Positions 8,294 through 18,048 of a stretch of DNA of 64,000 bases are shown piece after piece. Source of the DNA: Opitutia bacterium (GTDB lineage: Bacteria; Verrucomicrobiota; Verrucomicrobiia; Opitutales; Seribacteraceae). Position numbers and translations under genes: made by a program. The notes beneath the pieces are model-generated. The model was not told where the DNA came from. It made no database searches and saw only the letters and a program-made list of their open reading frames with translations. Each line of letters starts with the position of its first letter. Position 1 is the stretch's first letter. The DNA lies in NCBI GenBank assembly GCA_002686835.1, contig NYYP01000023.1:1-64000 (forward strand). Reading direction: 5' to 3'.

Positions 8294-9682
8294 ATGAAAT
8301 TGAATCAAATAATTCCTAGTGTTGAAAGGTTTATACTCCCTCTTTTGTGTTTGGTGCTTCCGTCCTTTTTAACCGCTCAGGAAAATACGAACCTGAATGT
8401 AATCGTTATTTTTACCGATGATCAGGGATACCAGGACCTTGGTTGCTTTGGTTCCCCTGATATACGCACGCCCCGTATTGATCAGATGGCAAAAGAAGGG
8501 ATGCGGTTGACCAGTTTTTATTCGGCCAATCCGGTATGCTCGGCGTCCCGCGCAGCCTTGCTGACAGGTTGCTACCCCAAACGGGTGCTCGCGGAAAAGA
8601 CAGTTCTTTTCCCCCGGGACAGGGAGGGACTCAATCCTGCAGAGACAACCATCGCAGACATGTTTAAAGAAGCCGGTTATGCAACCGCTTGCGTAGGCAA
8701 GTGGCACCTGGGTCACCATCCAGAATTTTTACCTACCCGCCAGGGATTCGATTCCTACTTTGGAATTCCTTATTCCAATGACATGAGCCATCCTGAGGGA
8801 ACCAAGCGCCCGAAATACGGACAATGGGACACTTACTGGAAGGATCGTCAAAGCAGTGCTCTATGGAAAACACCCCTGTTGAGGGATGAAGAAATTATCG
8901 AGCACCCAGTGGATCAAAGAATGATTACCCGACGCTATACCGATGAGGCTCTTTCCTTTATCCGTAAATCAAACGAACAATCTAAACCTTTCTTTTTGTA
9001 TCTCGCCCATAGTATGCCCCATGTTCCGTTGTATTTACCGGACACCCTGCACGATCCAAAATCACCTTATCCATACAGAGATGTGATTGAGCATATCGAT
9101 GAACAGGTTGGAAGGATTATAGACTTACTTGGCCAACTTCGGCTTACCCAAAACACCCTGGTAGTTTATACCTCGGACAATGGTCCATGGTTACGCTTTA
9201 AACATCATGGCGGGCAGGCACTTCCTTTGAGAGAAGGGAAGGGCACCACCTTTGAGGGAGGAATGCGGGTGCCCTGTGTGGTCTGGGGACCAGGAAGAAT
9301 ACAGGCAGGCTCAAAGTCAGACGAAATGATGTCCACCATCGATCTGTTGCCTACATTCTCCTCGTTGGCTGGGGTAAAGTTAAAAACCAATGGACCCATA
9401 GACGGACTGGATCAATCGGCTATGATTTTGGGCAATGGCCCCACTGTCCGTAATGAATTTTTATACTATGCCAGGAATCTGCAGGCGTTTAGGCAGGGAA
9501 ATTATAAGCTGCGTAAGATGGGTAAGTCTGTGCAGTTGTACGATCTATCCAAAGACATTGGAGAAAAAGAAAACCTGGCCGGCCAAAAGCCTGAGCTTGC
9601 CCAAAAACTTATTGCGAGAATGTCACAGTTGGACGAGGAAGTAACCTCAGGGATGAGGCCGATTGGCAGTCTGAAGCAATAA
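8294..9682 (+). CDS. secreted sulfatase (FGly type, CSASR motif)
   Basis: This second S1-family sulfatase has 462 residues and a signal peptide (LPLLCLVLPSFLTAQ, about residues 15-29). Metal and active-site motifs are NVIVIFTDDQGYQDLG and GKWHLGHH, with YTSDNGPWL further on. The formylglycine motif is NPVCSASRAALLTG, with Cys near residue 82. It has Ala where Pro is usual (C-x-A-x-R), a known tolerated variant. It is only distantly similar to the divergent neighbour, so the pair likely acts on different linkages of one substrate. The 3' end is convergent with the HDAC-like gene (15-bp gap). Confidence 0.93.
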   Translation: MKLNQIIPSVERFILPLLCLVLPSFLTAQENTNLNVIVIFTDDQGYQDLGCFGSPDIRTPRIDQMAKEGMRLTSFYSANPVCSASRAALLTGCYPKRVLAEKTVLFPRDREGLNPAETTIADMFKEAGYATACVGKWHLGHHPEFLPTRQGFDSYFGIPYSNDMSHPEGTKRPKYGQWDTYWKDRQSSALWKTPLLRDEEIIEHPVDQRMITRRYTDEALSFIRKSNEQSKPFFLYLAHSMPHVPLYLPDTLHDPKSPYPYRDVIEHIDEQVGRIIDLLGQLRLTQNTLVVYTSDNGPWLRFKHHGGQALPLREGKGTTFEGGMRVPCVVWGPGRIQAGSKSDEMMSTIDLLPTFSSLAGVKLKTNGPIDGLDQSAMILGNGPTVRNEFLYYARNLQAFRQGNYKLRKMGKSVQLYDLSKDIGEKENLAGQKPELAQKLIARMSQLDEEVTSGMRPIGSLKQ

Positions 9683-9697
9683 ACCAAAAAAAAGGGC

Positions 9698-10642
9698 TCA
9701 ATCGATCATTGCCTTCAGGTGGGAGACACATGCGGATGCCAAGCCTTTGAGGTTATAACCGCCTTCCAAAACCGATAAAACGCGACCCTCTGCATATTCA
9801 TCTGCCAGGAAACGAATTATCTTGGTAAGTTCGGCAAAATGAGCATCTTCCAGTAGAAAATCTCCCAGCGGGTCATCTTTTCGTGAATCAAAACCAGCGG
9901 AGATGATAATCAATTCAGGCTTAAAGCGGTTCATACGATGGACAAGATCATCGGCAAATGCATTTTCCACAATTTCAGAATGCCCGGATTGAGCGGGAAG
10001 AGGATGGTTTTTGGTGTAACCCAGTCCCTTTCCGGTACCAGTCTCTTCGCGACTGCCTGTACCCGGATACCATGGAGATTGATGGGTACTGAAAAAATAG
10101 ACTGATTCGTCCTCGTAAAAAATGTCCTGGGTTCCGTTGCCATGATGTACATCCCAGTCGACAATCAGTACCCTCCCCAAATCATGCTCAGACTGGGCAT
10201 GACGGGCGGCTACTGCAACATGATTGAATAGACAAAAGCCCATCCCTTTGGTGGGAGTGGCATGATGACCAGGTGGGCGGGTGAGGCAAAAAGCACGCTC
10301 CAGGGAACCAGTCATGATTTGATCAACTGCTCCGATAATACCACCAGTTGCCATTTGAGCGACCTTCCATGAATCCTCGCATACCATTGTATCCCCGGTG
10401 CTTAGCTGGACGGATCCTTTCTTAATATCCTCTTCCGCACGGGTGAGATAAGACTGGGAATGAACAAGTTTAAGCGATTGGCTGGTGCATAATGTTGGCT
10501 TCAACGACTCAACCTTATCCAATAAATTATGGGCCCGGATTGCCTTCATGGCTAACTTGGTTCGCTCGGGGCACTCGGGGTGACCAACACCGGTTTGATG
10601 GTCAAGGAATACGGGATCATGGAGTAACCCGCACCTTTTCAT
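9698..10642 (-). CDS. histone deacetylase / acetylpolyamine amidohydrolase family protein
   Basis: This 314-residue zinc-dependent deacetylase belongs to the arginase-deacetylase fold (HDAC, AcuC and acetylpolyamine amidohydrolase). Key features are RPPGHHATPTKGMGFC (active-site His pair), DWDVHHGNGTQDIFY (zinc ligands Asp and His), FFSTHQSPWYPGTG, SAGFDSRKDDPLGD and the C-terminal LEGGYNL. It is cytoplasmic, with no signal. It starts 3 bp after the carA stop codon, so the two are probably co-transcribed. The substrate in bacteria (acetylated lysine, polyamine or small molecule) cannot be decided from sequence. Confidence 0.88.
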   Translation of the reverse strand: MKRCGLLHDPVFLDHQTGVGHPECPERTKLAMKAIRAHNLLDKVESLKPTLCTSQSLKLVHSQSYLTRAEEDIKKGSVQLSTGDTMVCEDSWKVAQMATGGIIGAVDQIMTGSLERAFCLTRPPGHHATPTKGMGFCLFNHVAVAARHAQSEHDLGRVLIVDWDVHHGNGTQDIFYEDESVYFFSTHQSPWYPGTGSREETGTGKGLGYTKNHPLPAQSGHSEIVENAFADDLVHRMNRFKPELIIISAGFDSRKDDPLGDFLLEDAHFAELTKIIRFLADEYAEGRVLSVLEGGYNLKGLASACVSHLKAMID

Positions 10643-10645
10643 CGG

Positions 10646-11833
10646 TCATGCAGGGGCGAGCTTGGAGCGTTTGTGCTCGCTCACCAATTTATGGAAGGAA
10701 GTGAAAAGGAACTGGGCATCATTGGGCCCAGGGGCGGCTTCTGGGTGGTACTGCACGGAAAAGACAGGTTTTCCGTCAATGCGCATCCCGGAAACAGTAT
10801 TGTCGTTTAAATTGTATTCGGTAACCACCGCACCATTTGCTTCCAGGGCTTCCTTATCTGAAGCAAAACCATGGTTTTGTGAAGTAATGGAGACTTTTTC
10901 GCTCTCTACATTCCTGACCGGTTGGTTTCCTCCCCGGTGACCGAATTTCAATTTGTAAGTGGAAGCACCAATTGCATGGGTGAGCACCTGATGTCCAAGG
11001 CATATCCCGAAAATTGGATAGTCATCAATCAGTTCACGAATTGTCGAATGTGCATAATCAAGAGCGGAAGGATCTCCCGGACCATTGGATAAAAATATAG
11101 CATCGGGATTGTGAGACCGGGCCTCTTCCGCAGACGCATCCGCTGGAAGTACAGTCACCTGGAACCCGCTGTTTCGTAAGTTTCGATAGATTGCACGCTT
11201 GGCACCAAAATCAAAAGCGACCAGATGATGAACCTCGCCTGGGGTTTTCTCGGTAATGGAAAGTGAAGTGCCTGGGACTGAGAATGGCCTGCTCAAGTCT
11301 CCACCTGTATCCCATTCAAATGATTTCTCACAGGTCACTTCCTTAACAAAGTCGCGACCTACAATGCCTTCCCAGTTTTTAGCCTGGGCCAATGCCTCTT
11401 CATCCGAAATATCTTCCGTGCTCAGGCATGCCTTGAGGGCTCCATGTACCCGCAGACGTTTGGTCAAGGCACGGGTATCAATTCCCTCGATTCCGGGAAT
11501 GCCATGGTTTTCTAAATAGTCCGACAAATTACCGCTCGCCCGCCAGTTACTGACCACTGGACTGAGTTCACGCACAACAAAGCCGGCAACTTTTGGCCCG
11601 TCTGATTCTTCGTCTTCAGCATTAATACCATAATTTCCAATTTGTGGCGTGGTCATAGTCACAATCTGGCCAAAATAGGATGGATCGGTCAGGGTCTCCT
11701 GATAACCGGTCATTCCTGTATTGAAGACTGCTTCGCCGGAAACGGTAGCCTTTGCTCCGAATGCGAATCCGCGAAATATACTTCCATCCTCGAGTGCGAG
11801 AACGGCGTTTCTTGTTTTGGCTTGCCAACTCAT
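10646..11833 (-). CDS. carA: carbamoyl-phosphate synthase small subunit
   Basis: This is the glutamine amidotransferase subunit of carbamoyl-phosphate synthetase. It releases ammonia from glutamine for CarB, feeding pyrimidine and arginine synthesis. The N-terminal CPSase domain reads ALEDGSIFRGFAFG and GEAVFNTGMTGYQETLTDPSY. The class I GATase domain has SNGPGDPS, the catalytic Cys in FGICLGHQ and the His/Glu of QYHPEAAPGP. I prefer the ATG at 11833 (MSWQAKTRNAVLALE) to the ORF-track start 14 codons upstream, because family members begin close to the LEDG motif. carB is not in the window. The HDAC-like gene follows with a 3-bp gap. Confidence 0.95.
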   Translation of the reverse strand: MSWQAKTRNAVLALEDGSIFRGFAFGAKATVSGEAVFNTGMTGYQETLTDPSYFGQIVTMTTPQIGNYGINAEDEESDGPKVAGFVVRELSPVVSNWRASGNLSDYLENHGIPGIEGIDTRALTKRLRVHGALKACLSTEDISDEEALAQAKNWEGIVGRDFVKEVTCEKSFEWDTGGDLSRPFSVPGTSLSITEKTPGEVHHLVAFDFGAKRAIYRNLRNSGFQVTVLPADASAEEARSHNPDAIFLSNGPGDPSALDYAHSTIRELIDDYPIFGICLGHQVLTHAIGASTYKLKFGHRGGNQPVRNVESEKVSITSQNHGFASDKEALEANGAVVTEYNLNDNTVSGMRIDGKPVFSVQYHPEAAPGPNDAQFLFTSFHKLVSEHKRSKLAPA

Positions 11834-11980
11834 ATGGTCGGATATGCATGCTAGGGAAGAGGAAAAACAAGGCAAACCCGATTTATTCCCAATTCATCAG
11901 AAAATCAGCTAATTAACAAAATTTTGCTGATCTGAGTTTGACTATCCCAGTCTGTGACCCTAGCGAATGAAAGGATGGGA

Positions 11981-13789
11981 ATGAACAAGGAACTTTATGA
12001 TCGATCAAAAACTTGCAACATAGCGCTACTCAAGTGGTTGGATAAAATGGTTGAAATGTGCCAGCCTGCAAGTGTCCGTTGGTGTGACGGTTCGGACAAA
12101 GAATGGGACGAACTTTGCGGATTAATGATCGAAAATGGATCGATGATCCGATTGGATGAAAAGAAACGGCCAAACAGCTTTCTTGTCCGATCTGACCCAC
12201 GTGATGTTGCCCGGGTAGAGAGCCGAACCTATATTTGCAGTTACGGAAAAGAAGATGCCGGGCCCACCAATAACTGGGAGGAACCCCGCAAAATGCGGGC
12301 CAAGCTCAAGCGTCTTTTTAAGGGCTGTATGGAGGGTCGGGTGATGTACATAGTTCCCTTCTGTATGGGACCTCTAGGCTCACCAATTTCTCAGTATGGG
12401 GTGCAGGTGACCGATTCTCCATATGCCGTGCTCAATATGCGCATCATGACCAGGATGGGCCAGTCGGTTCTGGACTCCCTGGGAGAAAGAGACTTTTTTA
12501 TCCCCTGTTTGCATTCAGTAGGGATGCCGCTGAGCGAAGGAGTGGTGGATGTTCCATGGCCCTGTGATCCGGATAATACCTATATCGTGCACTTCCCCGA
12601 ACAGCGCACCATTGTATCATACGGAAGTGGATATGGAGGGAATGCCCTGTTGGGCAAGAAGTGTCTGGCCCTGCGAATTGCTTCTTGTATGGCCCGTGAT
12701 AATGAATGGATGGCCGAACATATGCTTATTTTGGGTGTGGAAAGTCCGGACGGCGAAAAAACCTATGTGGCAGGAGCATTTCCTAGTGCCTGTGGAAAGA
12801 CCAATATGGCTATGCTTGTGCCTCCCGACAGTATGGAGGGATGGAAAGTTACAACAGTTGGAGATGATATTGCCTGGCTCAAACCAGATGAGGAAAGCGG
12901 ACTCCGGGCGATTAACCCAGAAGCTGGATTTTTTGGTGTTGCACCCGGAACCTCATGGGAGACCAATCCCAATGCGATGGAATCGATGAAGCAAAATACC
13001 ATCTTTACCAATGTCGCCCTGACTGAGAATGGGGATGTTTGGTGGGAGGGCCTATCCAAAGAGGTGCCCGAAAGACTGACTGATTGGCGAGGGAATCCAT
13101 GGTCTCCTGATTCTGATACCCCAGCGGCACATCCAAATGCGAGATTTACCGCACCGGCATCTCAGTGCCCCACGATCGATGAGGACTGGGAAAACCCCGA
13201 GGGTGTACCCATCGCCGCCTTTGTTTTTGGTGGGCGAAGAATGTCTGATATTCCCCTGGTTTACCAATCCTTTAACTGGAATCATGGAGTCTACCTGGGA
13301 GCCACACTAGCCTCAGAAACAACTGCGGCGGCGGAAGGCAAGTTGGGCAACCTTCGCCGGGATCCTATGGCTATGCTACCGTTTTGTGGATACAATATGG
13401 GAGATTATTTCCGCCACTGGATAAGAATGGGCAAGCGTCTGGAGAACAAACCCAGAATTTTTCATGTGAATTGGTTCCGCAAAGATGAGAACGGGAAATT
13501 TCTCTGGCCTGGGTTTCGTGAAAATATGCGAGTTTTGCGTTGGATAGTCGAACGTACTTCAGGTAAAGCAAGGGCGGTAGAAGGCGTACTGGGATGGTCT
13601 CCCAGGAAGCAGGACTTGGATTGGTCAGGACTGGAGTTTCCCGACGAGCAGTGGGAAAGTTTGATGAAAATTGATACTGAGGAGTTACGCATGCAGACCC
13701 TCAGGCATGAAGAGTTATTTTTACAACTATCCGAATTTTTACCCAAAGAAATGCTCTTCGAAAGAGAACTCCTGGTATCAAGGCTGTGA
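11981..13789 (+). CDS. pckG: phosphoenolpyruvate carboxykinase (GTP)
   Basis: This is GTP-dependent PEP carboxykinase, converting oxaloacetate to PEP for gluconeogenesis. The kinase loop is [13 protein letters not shown]. Other hallmarks are [21 protein letters not shown] and the C-terminal [29 protein letters not shown], which separates the GTP family from the ATP family. Length is normal (~600 residues). I chose the ATG at 11981 ([10 protein letters not shown]) because AAGGA sits 5 bp before it. ATG 11975 and GTG 11954 are in-frame alternatives. It is monocistronic by layout, with a divergent carA upstream and a convergent ctaG downstream (7-bp gap). Confidence 0.95.
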   Translation: MNKELYDRSKTCNIALLKWLDKMVEMCQPASVRWCDGSDKEWDELCGLMIENGSMIRLDEKKRPNSFLVRSDPRDVARVESRTYICSYGKEDAGPTNNWEEPRKMRAKLKRLFKGCMEGRVMYIVPFCMGPLGSPISQYGVQVTDSPYAVLNMRIMTRMGQSVLDSLGERDFFIPCLHSVGMPLSEGVVDVPWPCDPDNTYIVHFPEQRTIVSYGSGYGGNALLGKKCLALRIASCMARDNEWMAEHMLILGVESPDGEKTYVAGAFPSACGKTNMAMLVPPDSMEGWKVTTVGDDIAWLKPDEESGLRAINPEAGFFGVAPGTSWETNPNAMESMKQNTIFTNVALTENGDVWWEGLSKEVPERLTDWRGNPWSPDSDTPAAHPNARFTAPASQCPTIDEDWENPEGVPIAAFVFGGRRMSDIPLVYQSFNWNHGVYLGATLASETTAAAEGKLGNLRRDPMAMLPFCGYNMGDYFRHWIRMGKRLENKPRIFHVNWFRKDENGKFLWPGFRENMRVLRWIVERTSGKARAVEGVLGWSPRKQDLDWSGLEFPDEQWESLMKIDTEELRMQTLRHEELFLQLSEFLPKEMLFERELLVSRL

Positions 13790-13796
13790 TAATTTC

Positions 13797-14603
13797 TCAG
13801 GCAACTTTGCCGGCAACCGGTTGGCTTTTGGTCCACCGGTAAAAAATGGAAGCAAGTACACCTACTGAAACAGCCATATTAGCAATTTTCATGAGAACGC
13901 CACCTGCCTTTTGATCCTCGATAGGAGTAAGTTCCATGATCCGTTCTGCATAAAAATAAGTATCGTACAAAACATCTTTTGAAAAAGTGAGAATTGCAAA
14001 AATAGGAGTCTGTCCGAGCATCAGGGCAAGGATGTAAAGCATCTGGGGGCCGAAGGGAATCGATGGCAAGCGATCGGATGGAGCACAAATGGGCCACCAC
14101 ATTAATAAAGAGACAAAAAACATCGATAAGTGTTCAGCCATGTGAATTACTTTGTCGCGAATGGCAGCCTCGTAAAATACTCCGACATGCCAAAAAGAAA
14201 AAACCAGGGTGAAAAGAAGTCCTGCAATGATAGGGTGGGTGAGAAAACGCAGGCTCATTTCGATAATTGGCCGATTGGATAAAAAATGATCGACCAGTGG
14301 TTTGGGTAGTCCGAGCAAAATGAAAAGCGGGCAGATATACATTAGTATATTGTGCTGAATCATGTGGGCAGAAAAGAGAAAATTTTCTCCCAGTGGATCA
14401 AGTGGAGATCCTACAGCAAGGTAGAAAGTAATCAACCCCGAGGAAAACCAGGTCGAATAAGATACTAGGTTGGGCAACTCGGGACAGATATTTGCCCGAT
14501 AAGGGCCAATAAAGAGGGAGTAAACCCAGCCGACAAAGAGGATACCGCCTATGAGTGCTGGTTCGGTATGCCAGTGCAAAAGAGTAATGGGTGAGTTTTC
14601 CAT
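13797..14603 (-). CDS. ctaG: cytochrome c oxidase assembly protein, CtaG (caa3) type
   Basis: This 268-residue integral membrane protein matches the caa3_CtaG family, which is needed to assemble caa3-type oxidase in Bacillus. It is not the Cox11-type CtaG of Proteobacteria. Conserved family features are the His-rich transmembrane segments: FSAHMIQHNILMYI, FWHVGVFYEAAI and HMAEHLSMFF. About six to seven hydrophobic segments are visible. It is the last gene of the minus-strand oxidase operon, 62 bp after subunit IV. Its 3' end is convergent with pckG. Confidence 0.85.
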   Translation of the reverse strand: MENSPITLLHWHTEPALIGGILFVGWVYSLFIGPYRANICPELPNLVSYSTWFSSGLITFYLAVGSPLDPLGENFLFSAHMIQHNILMYICPLFILLGLPKPLVDHFLSNRPIIEMSLRFLTHPIIAGLLFTLVFSFWHVGVFYEAAIRDKVIHMAEHLSMFFVSLLMWWPICAPSDRLPSIPFGPQMLYILALMLGQTPIFAILTFSKDVLYDTYFYAERIMELTPIEDQKAGGVLMKIANMAVSVGVLASIFYRWTKSQPVAGKVA

Positions 14604-14665
14604 TTTAGAAAACTACATTCTACTGAGTCGCCCGCATCTTACAACCTGCGGGAGATGTGAAATGA

Positions 14666-15349
14666 TTATTGTGCTTCAGTCCAGAATGCTTCGGAGCGGA
14701 CTTTCAGACGAAAATCGGCAGCAGTGGCGTCTGCAGCAAGTAAAGCAACCGTTGACTCAACTATCTCTTCCTCACCCTCTGGATGAGACAAAAGGAAATA
14801 TGGATTTTCCGGATTTTTGGAATTAATTTCGATCATGTCCGCTCCACCGGTGATGTGGTAGGAGACTAAGTGTGGGATACTGTCTAATTTCTCCCAGTTT
14901 TTCGGTTGAAAACTTTTACCTGATTTCCGGTCAGATTTTGTTTGGTAGTATACACCTTTTTCCAAAACCACATCATTGGCTTTGTACTCATGATCTGCTT
15001 TCCACGAATTTTCAATCTTGGAAACTTCAAACTTTTCGACCACTGGATGGGCATCAGCCATGTAAATGACCGCGAAATAGGTTCCTAAAGCAATCACAAG
15101 GCCCATGAGGAACAATACCGTGTTTAAAAACTTATCCCACCGTAGGTGCATGAACCACCATATTACCCCGCAAAACTTGATAATGGAGGTAGCGAAAAGG
15201 ATACCAATGATTGATGCACTCTGGAAAGTTTGTACATAAATGATCACAATCTCTATGCCGGTGATAGCAACAAGGATCATGGAAAGATTAAAGAAGGTGA
15301 AAAAGCGTTTGCTTTCTTCTAAAACTGGATCTTCTGAATGTCCGCTCAT
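14666..15349 (-). CDS. cytochrome c oxidase subunit IV with extra soluble C-terminal domain
   Basis: The first ~100 residues are a prokaryotic oxidase subunit IV with three membrane segments and the conserved IIKFCGVIWWFMHLRWD (about residues 57-72). The usual protein is ~90-120 residues; this one has 227. Residues ~116-155 (SWKADHEYKANDVVLEKGVYYQ, ending QPKNWEKL) follow the spacing of CBM5/12-type modules: W..., Y...DVV...G.YY..., ...P..W. The remainder is acidic and unrecognised. By topology the tail should be on the periplasmic side, though this is inferred. The gene lies between coxC and ctaG in the operon. Confidence 0.8.
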   Translation of the reverse strand: MSGHSEDPVLEESKRFFTFFNLSMILVAITGIEIVIIYVQTFQSASIIGILFATSIIKFCGVIWWFMHLRWDKFLNTVLFLMGLVIALGTYFAVIYMADAHPVVEKFEVSKIENSWKADHEYKANDVVLEKGVYYQTKSDRKSGKSFQPKNWEKLDSIPHLVSYHITGGADMIEINSKNPENPYFLLSHPEGEEEIVESTVALLAADATAADFRLKVRSEAFWTEAQ

Positions 15350-15388
15350 AGTTCTAAAGTAATGATTTAAAGAGGGTTATTTTGGTAT

Positions 15389-16036
15389 TTAAAGGGCGTA
15401 CTCCATTAGATAAACAACCGGGAAAATGATAATCCATACGATATCAACGAAGTGCCAGTACAAACCGCAAATTTCCACATCCAGGGCATGGGCAGTACTC
15501 ATTTTCCCAGTGAATGAATAAGCCAACCAGCCAAGCAACCAAAACACACCGATTGCGACGTGTGTGCCGTGGGTCCCGGTTAATACATAAAAGGTGGATC
15601 CAAAAACATGGGGTTCACCGCGGTAGGTGGATAGGGTGAGTTCGTTGCCAGGAGCGTGTACGAAGTGGGTGAACTCGTATACCTGACAGGCAAGAAAGAT
15701 AGCTCCGAAAACAATCGTACCCAGGAGCATCCAGCGGGTACTTTTCAGGTTCCCTTTGTGAATCGCGGAGACAGCTAGTGCCATAAACAGTGAACTTGCA
15801 AGAAGAATGAATGTACTAAACGAAGTGAGCTCGATATCGAATACATCACGAATATCGAGGAAATTCCCACCGACTGTGGCAGATATTTTCCGATAGATCA
15901 AATGAGTGGAGATCAGGGTTCCGAAAAACATACAATCAGAACCAAGAAATGCCCACATAAGGACTTTTTTGTTAGGGATACCTGTACTCGTGACAGGTTC
16001 GTGATGTTCAAGGGCGTGGGCGCTAGCGTCGCTCAT
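15389..16036 (-). CDS. ctaE: cytochrome c oxidase subunit III
   Basis: This 215-residue protein is subunit III of the heme-copper oxidase, which stabilises subunit I and its proton pathway. It has five predicted membrane segments and the family motifs GSDCMFFGTLISTHLIY, FYVLTGTHGTHVAIGVFWL and GLYWHFVDIVWIIIFPVVYL. The five-helix form of ~200 residues fits caa3-type and short CoxC proteins. It sits 32 bp after subunit I and 39 bp before subunit IV in the same orientation. Confidence 0.93.
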   Translation of the reverse strand: MSDASAHALEHHEPVTSTGIPNKKVLMWAFLGSDCMFFGTLISTHLIYRKISATVGGNFLDIRDVFDIELTSFSTFILLASSLFMALAVSAIHKGNLKSTRWMLLGTIVFGAIFLACQVYEFTHFVHAPGNELTLSTYRGEPHVFGSTFYVLTGTHGTHVAIGVFWLLGWLAYSFTGKMSTAHALDVEICGLYWHFVDIVWIIIFPVVYLMEYAL

Positions 16037-16068
16037 ATTTTAATTTAGTTCAGATTGTTGAAATACGA

Positions 16069-18012
16069 TTATTCTTCCTCTTCTTTGGGAAACAAGTGGT
16101 AACCACCTGGACCTTCCAAAGCCCACATTATAATGCCAAATACCATAACTGCTCCACCGGCAATGGCTACTGTGTAATTGCGGACTAGTTCTCCGCTGGG
16201 ATCAATGTTGCGGTGGAAGAGCATACCCAAACATAACCCAAATAGTCCAAGTGCAGTTACGAGTGGCCACCATGAACGATCGGGCATGTGTACGCCATGG
16301 TCATCGAGTGGTTCTTTTTCGGAGTGGTTTTCCTTGGATCCATAGTTGTTTTCCCATGCTTGGTCTCTGGCCTTGATAATTGGCGTACGGGAGAAATTGT
16401 ATTCCTTTACAGGAGAAGAAAGGGTCCACTCCAAAGTGCGTGCGTCCCAGGGGTTTTTACCGGCTGGCTTCAACTTTTTATTAAAGAAGGAATTAACAAA
16501 CTGATAAATGCCGATAACTATTCCTACACCAAGAATGAAAGCACCGATAGTGGCGGCTTGATTCCACATTTCAAAGCCATGCCCCTCGTTGTAGGTATGA
16601 GTGCGGCGCGGTTGACCAATCATGCCAAGGTAGTGCATGGGAAAGAAAGTAAGGTTGAACCCGATGAACATAAGGGTGAACACGAATTTACCTAATTTTT
16701 CATTCATTAACCGACCAGACATTTTGGGGAGCCAGAAATAAAACCCACAATAAAGACCAAAAAGAGCACCACCGATTAGGACATAATGGAAATGGGCTAC
16801 CACAAAGTAAGAATCCTGGTGCTGGGCATCGATCGGTACAGATGAGTGCATGATCCCGGTAAAACCACCAATCATGAACATGGTAATAAATCCAAGGGCA
16901 AATAGCATAGGCGTATCAAAGCGGATACGCCCACCCCACATTGTGCCAATCCAATTGAAAATCTTAACCCCCGTTGGAATTGCAATCAGCATGGTAAGCA
17001 TAGCAAAGGCCGAGGTGGCGACCACACCCATTCCAGTAGTAAACATATGATGACTCCACACCGCAAATCCCATGAAGCCGATAATCGCTCCAGAAAATAC
17101 GATCAGTCCGTATCCAAAAAGAGGTTTGCGGGAGAAAACAGGAATCACTTCCGAGACAATACCCATGGCGGGAAGGATAAGAATGTAAACTTCAGGGTGA
17201 CCAAAAATCCAGAACAGATGCTGCCAAAGGTGTGGCTTTCCTCCTTCGAGGAAGTCAAAGAAGTTGGTGCCATAAGTACGGTCAAACATCAATTCAACAA
17301 GGGCGATAGTGATTGCAGGGAATGCAAGAATGATCAGAAAGCTGACAATTAGAGTCATCCAGGTAAAGACAGGAAGCCTCATCATGGTCATGCCTGGTGC
17401 ACGCATATTGATAATCGTGGTGATAAAGTTGAAGGAGGCTAATAGGGAAGCGACTCCAAGAATTTGCAGCGAGAAAATCCAAAAATCTGGCCCCATATCA
17501 CCAATAACTTCAGCAAATCTGGTATCTGTGAGTGGGGCATAGCCAAACCAACCAATTGCAGGAGAACCGCCGGTAAAAAACCAACTTAGATTAAGAACTA
17601 GACCTCCAACAATAAAGCACCAGAGACTCAGCGTGTTCATTCTGGGAAAAGCGACATCCCGTGCCCCAATCTGCAGGGGCATGACGAAATTGAAGAACGC
17701 AGCACTGAGTGGCATGATTACCAGAAACACCATGGTTGTTCCGTGCATGGTAAACATCTGGTTGTATTCCCTGTTTGTCAGCACGGTCATGTTATGATCC
17801 CAAAGTTGTGAACGAATCAGAAGGGCTTCGATTCCTCCGACTATGAGAAAGAACAAAGCGGTAAGTCCGTACATCAGGCCGATTTTTTTGTGGTCGATAG
17901 TGGTCAACCAGTCAATCAGACCAGTGGTGTGTTGTCCGGGTCTGGGAAAAACTTGGGTCTTTGCCTTATTTTCAGTGTCTGGGGAGAGATACTTGATTGA
18001 TTCGGTAGCCAT
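16069..18012 (-). CDS. ctaD: cytochrome c oxidase subunit I
   Basis: This is the catalytic heme-copper subunit (heme a, heme a3 and CuB) of an A-type oxidase that reduces oxygen and pumps protons. Visible hallmarks are FTMHGTTMVFL (heme a ligand), the FGHPEVYIL segment with the CuB His and cross-linked Tyr and the A1-type Glu, the WSHHMFTTG His pair, and HFHYVLIGG carrying the heme ligands. There are about 12 core membrane helices plus two at the C-terminus after a hydrophilic linker. At 647 residues it is longer than the ~550 of classic CoxA, matching caa3-type proteins. It follows coxB by 36 bp. Confidence 0.96.
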   Translation of the reverse strand: MATESIKYLSPDTENKAKTQVFPRPGQHTTGLIDWLTTIDHKKIGLMYGLTALFFLIVGGIEALLIRSQLWDHNMTVLTNREYNQMFTMHGTTMVFLVIMPLSAAFFNFVMPLQIGARDVAFPRMNTLSLWCFIVGGLVLNLSWFFTGGSPAIGWFGYAPLTDTRFAEVIGDMGPDFWIFSLQILGVASLLASFNFITTIINMRAPGMTMMRLPVFTWMTLIVSFLIILAFPAITIALVELMFDRTYGTNFFDFLEGGKPHLWQHLFWIFGHPEVYILILPAMGIVSEVIPVFSRKPLFGYGLIVFSGAIIGFMGFAVWSHHMFTTGMGVVATSAFAMLTMLIAIPTGVKIFNWIGTMWGGRIRFDTPMLFALGFITMFMIGGFTGIMHSSVPIDAQHQDSYFVVAHFHYVLIGGALFGLYCGFYFWLPKMSGRLMNEKLGKFVFTLMFIGFNLTFFPMHYLGMIGQPRRTHTYNEGHGFEMWNQAATIGAFILGVGIVIGIYQFVNSFFNKKLKPAGKNPWDARTLEWTLSSPVKEYNFSRTPIIKARDQAWENNYGSKENHSEKEPLDDHGVHMPDRSWWPLVTALGLFGLCLGMLFHRNIDPSGELVRNYTVAIAGGAVMVFGIIMWALEGPGGYHLFPKEEEE

Positions 18013-18048
18013 AGCAATTTTAGGTTAGGCGGTTCTGGAAATGTTTGG

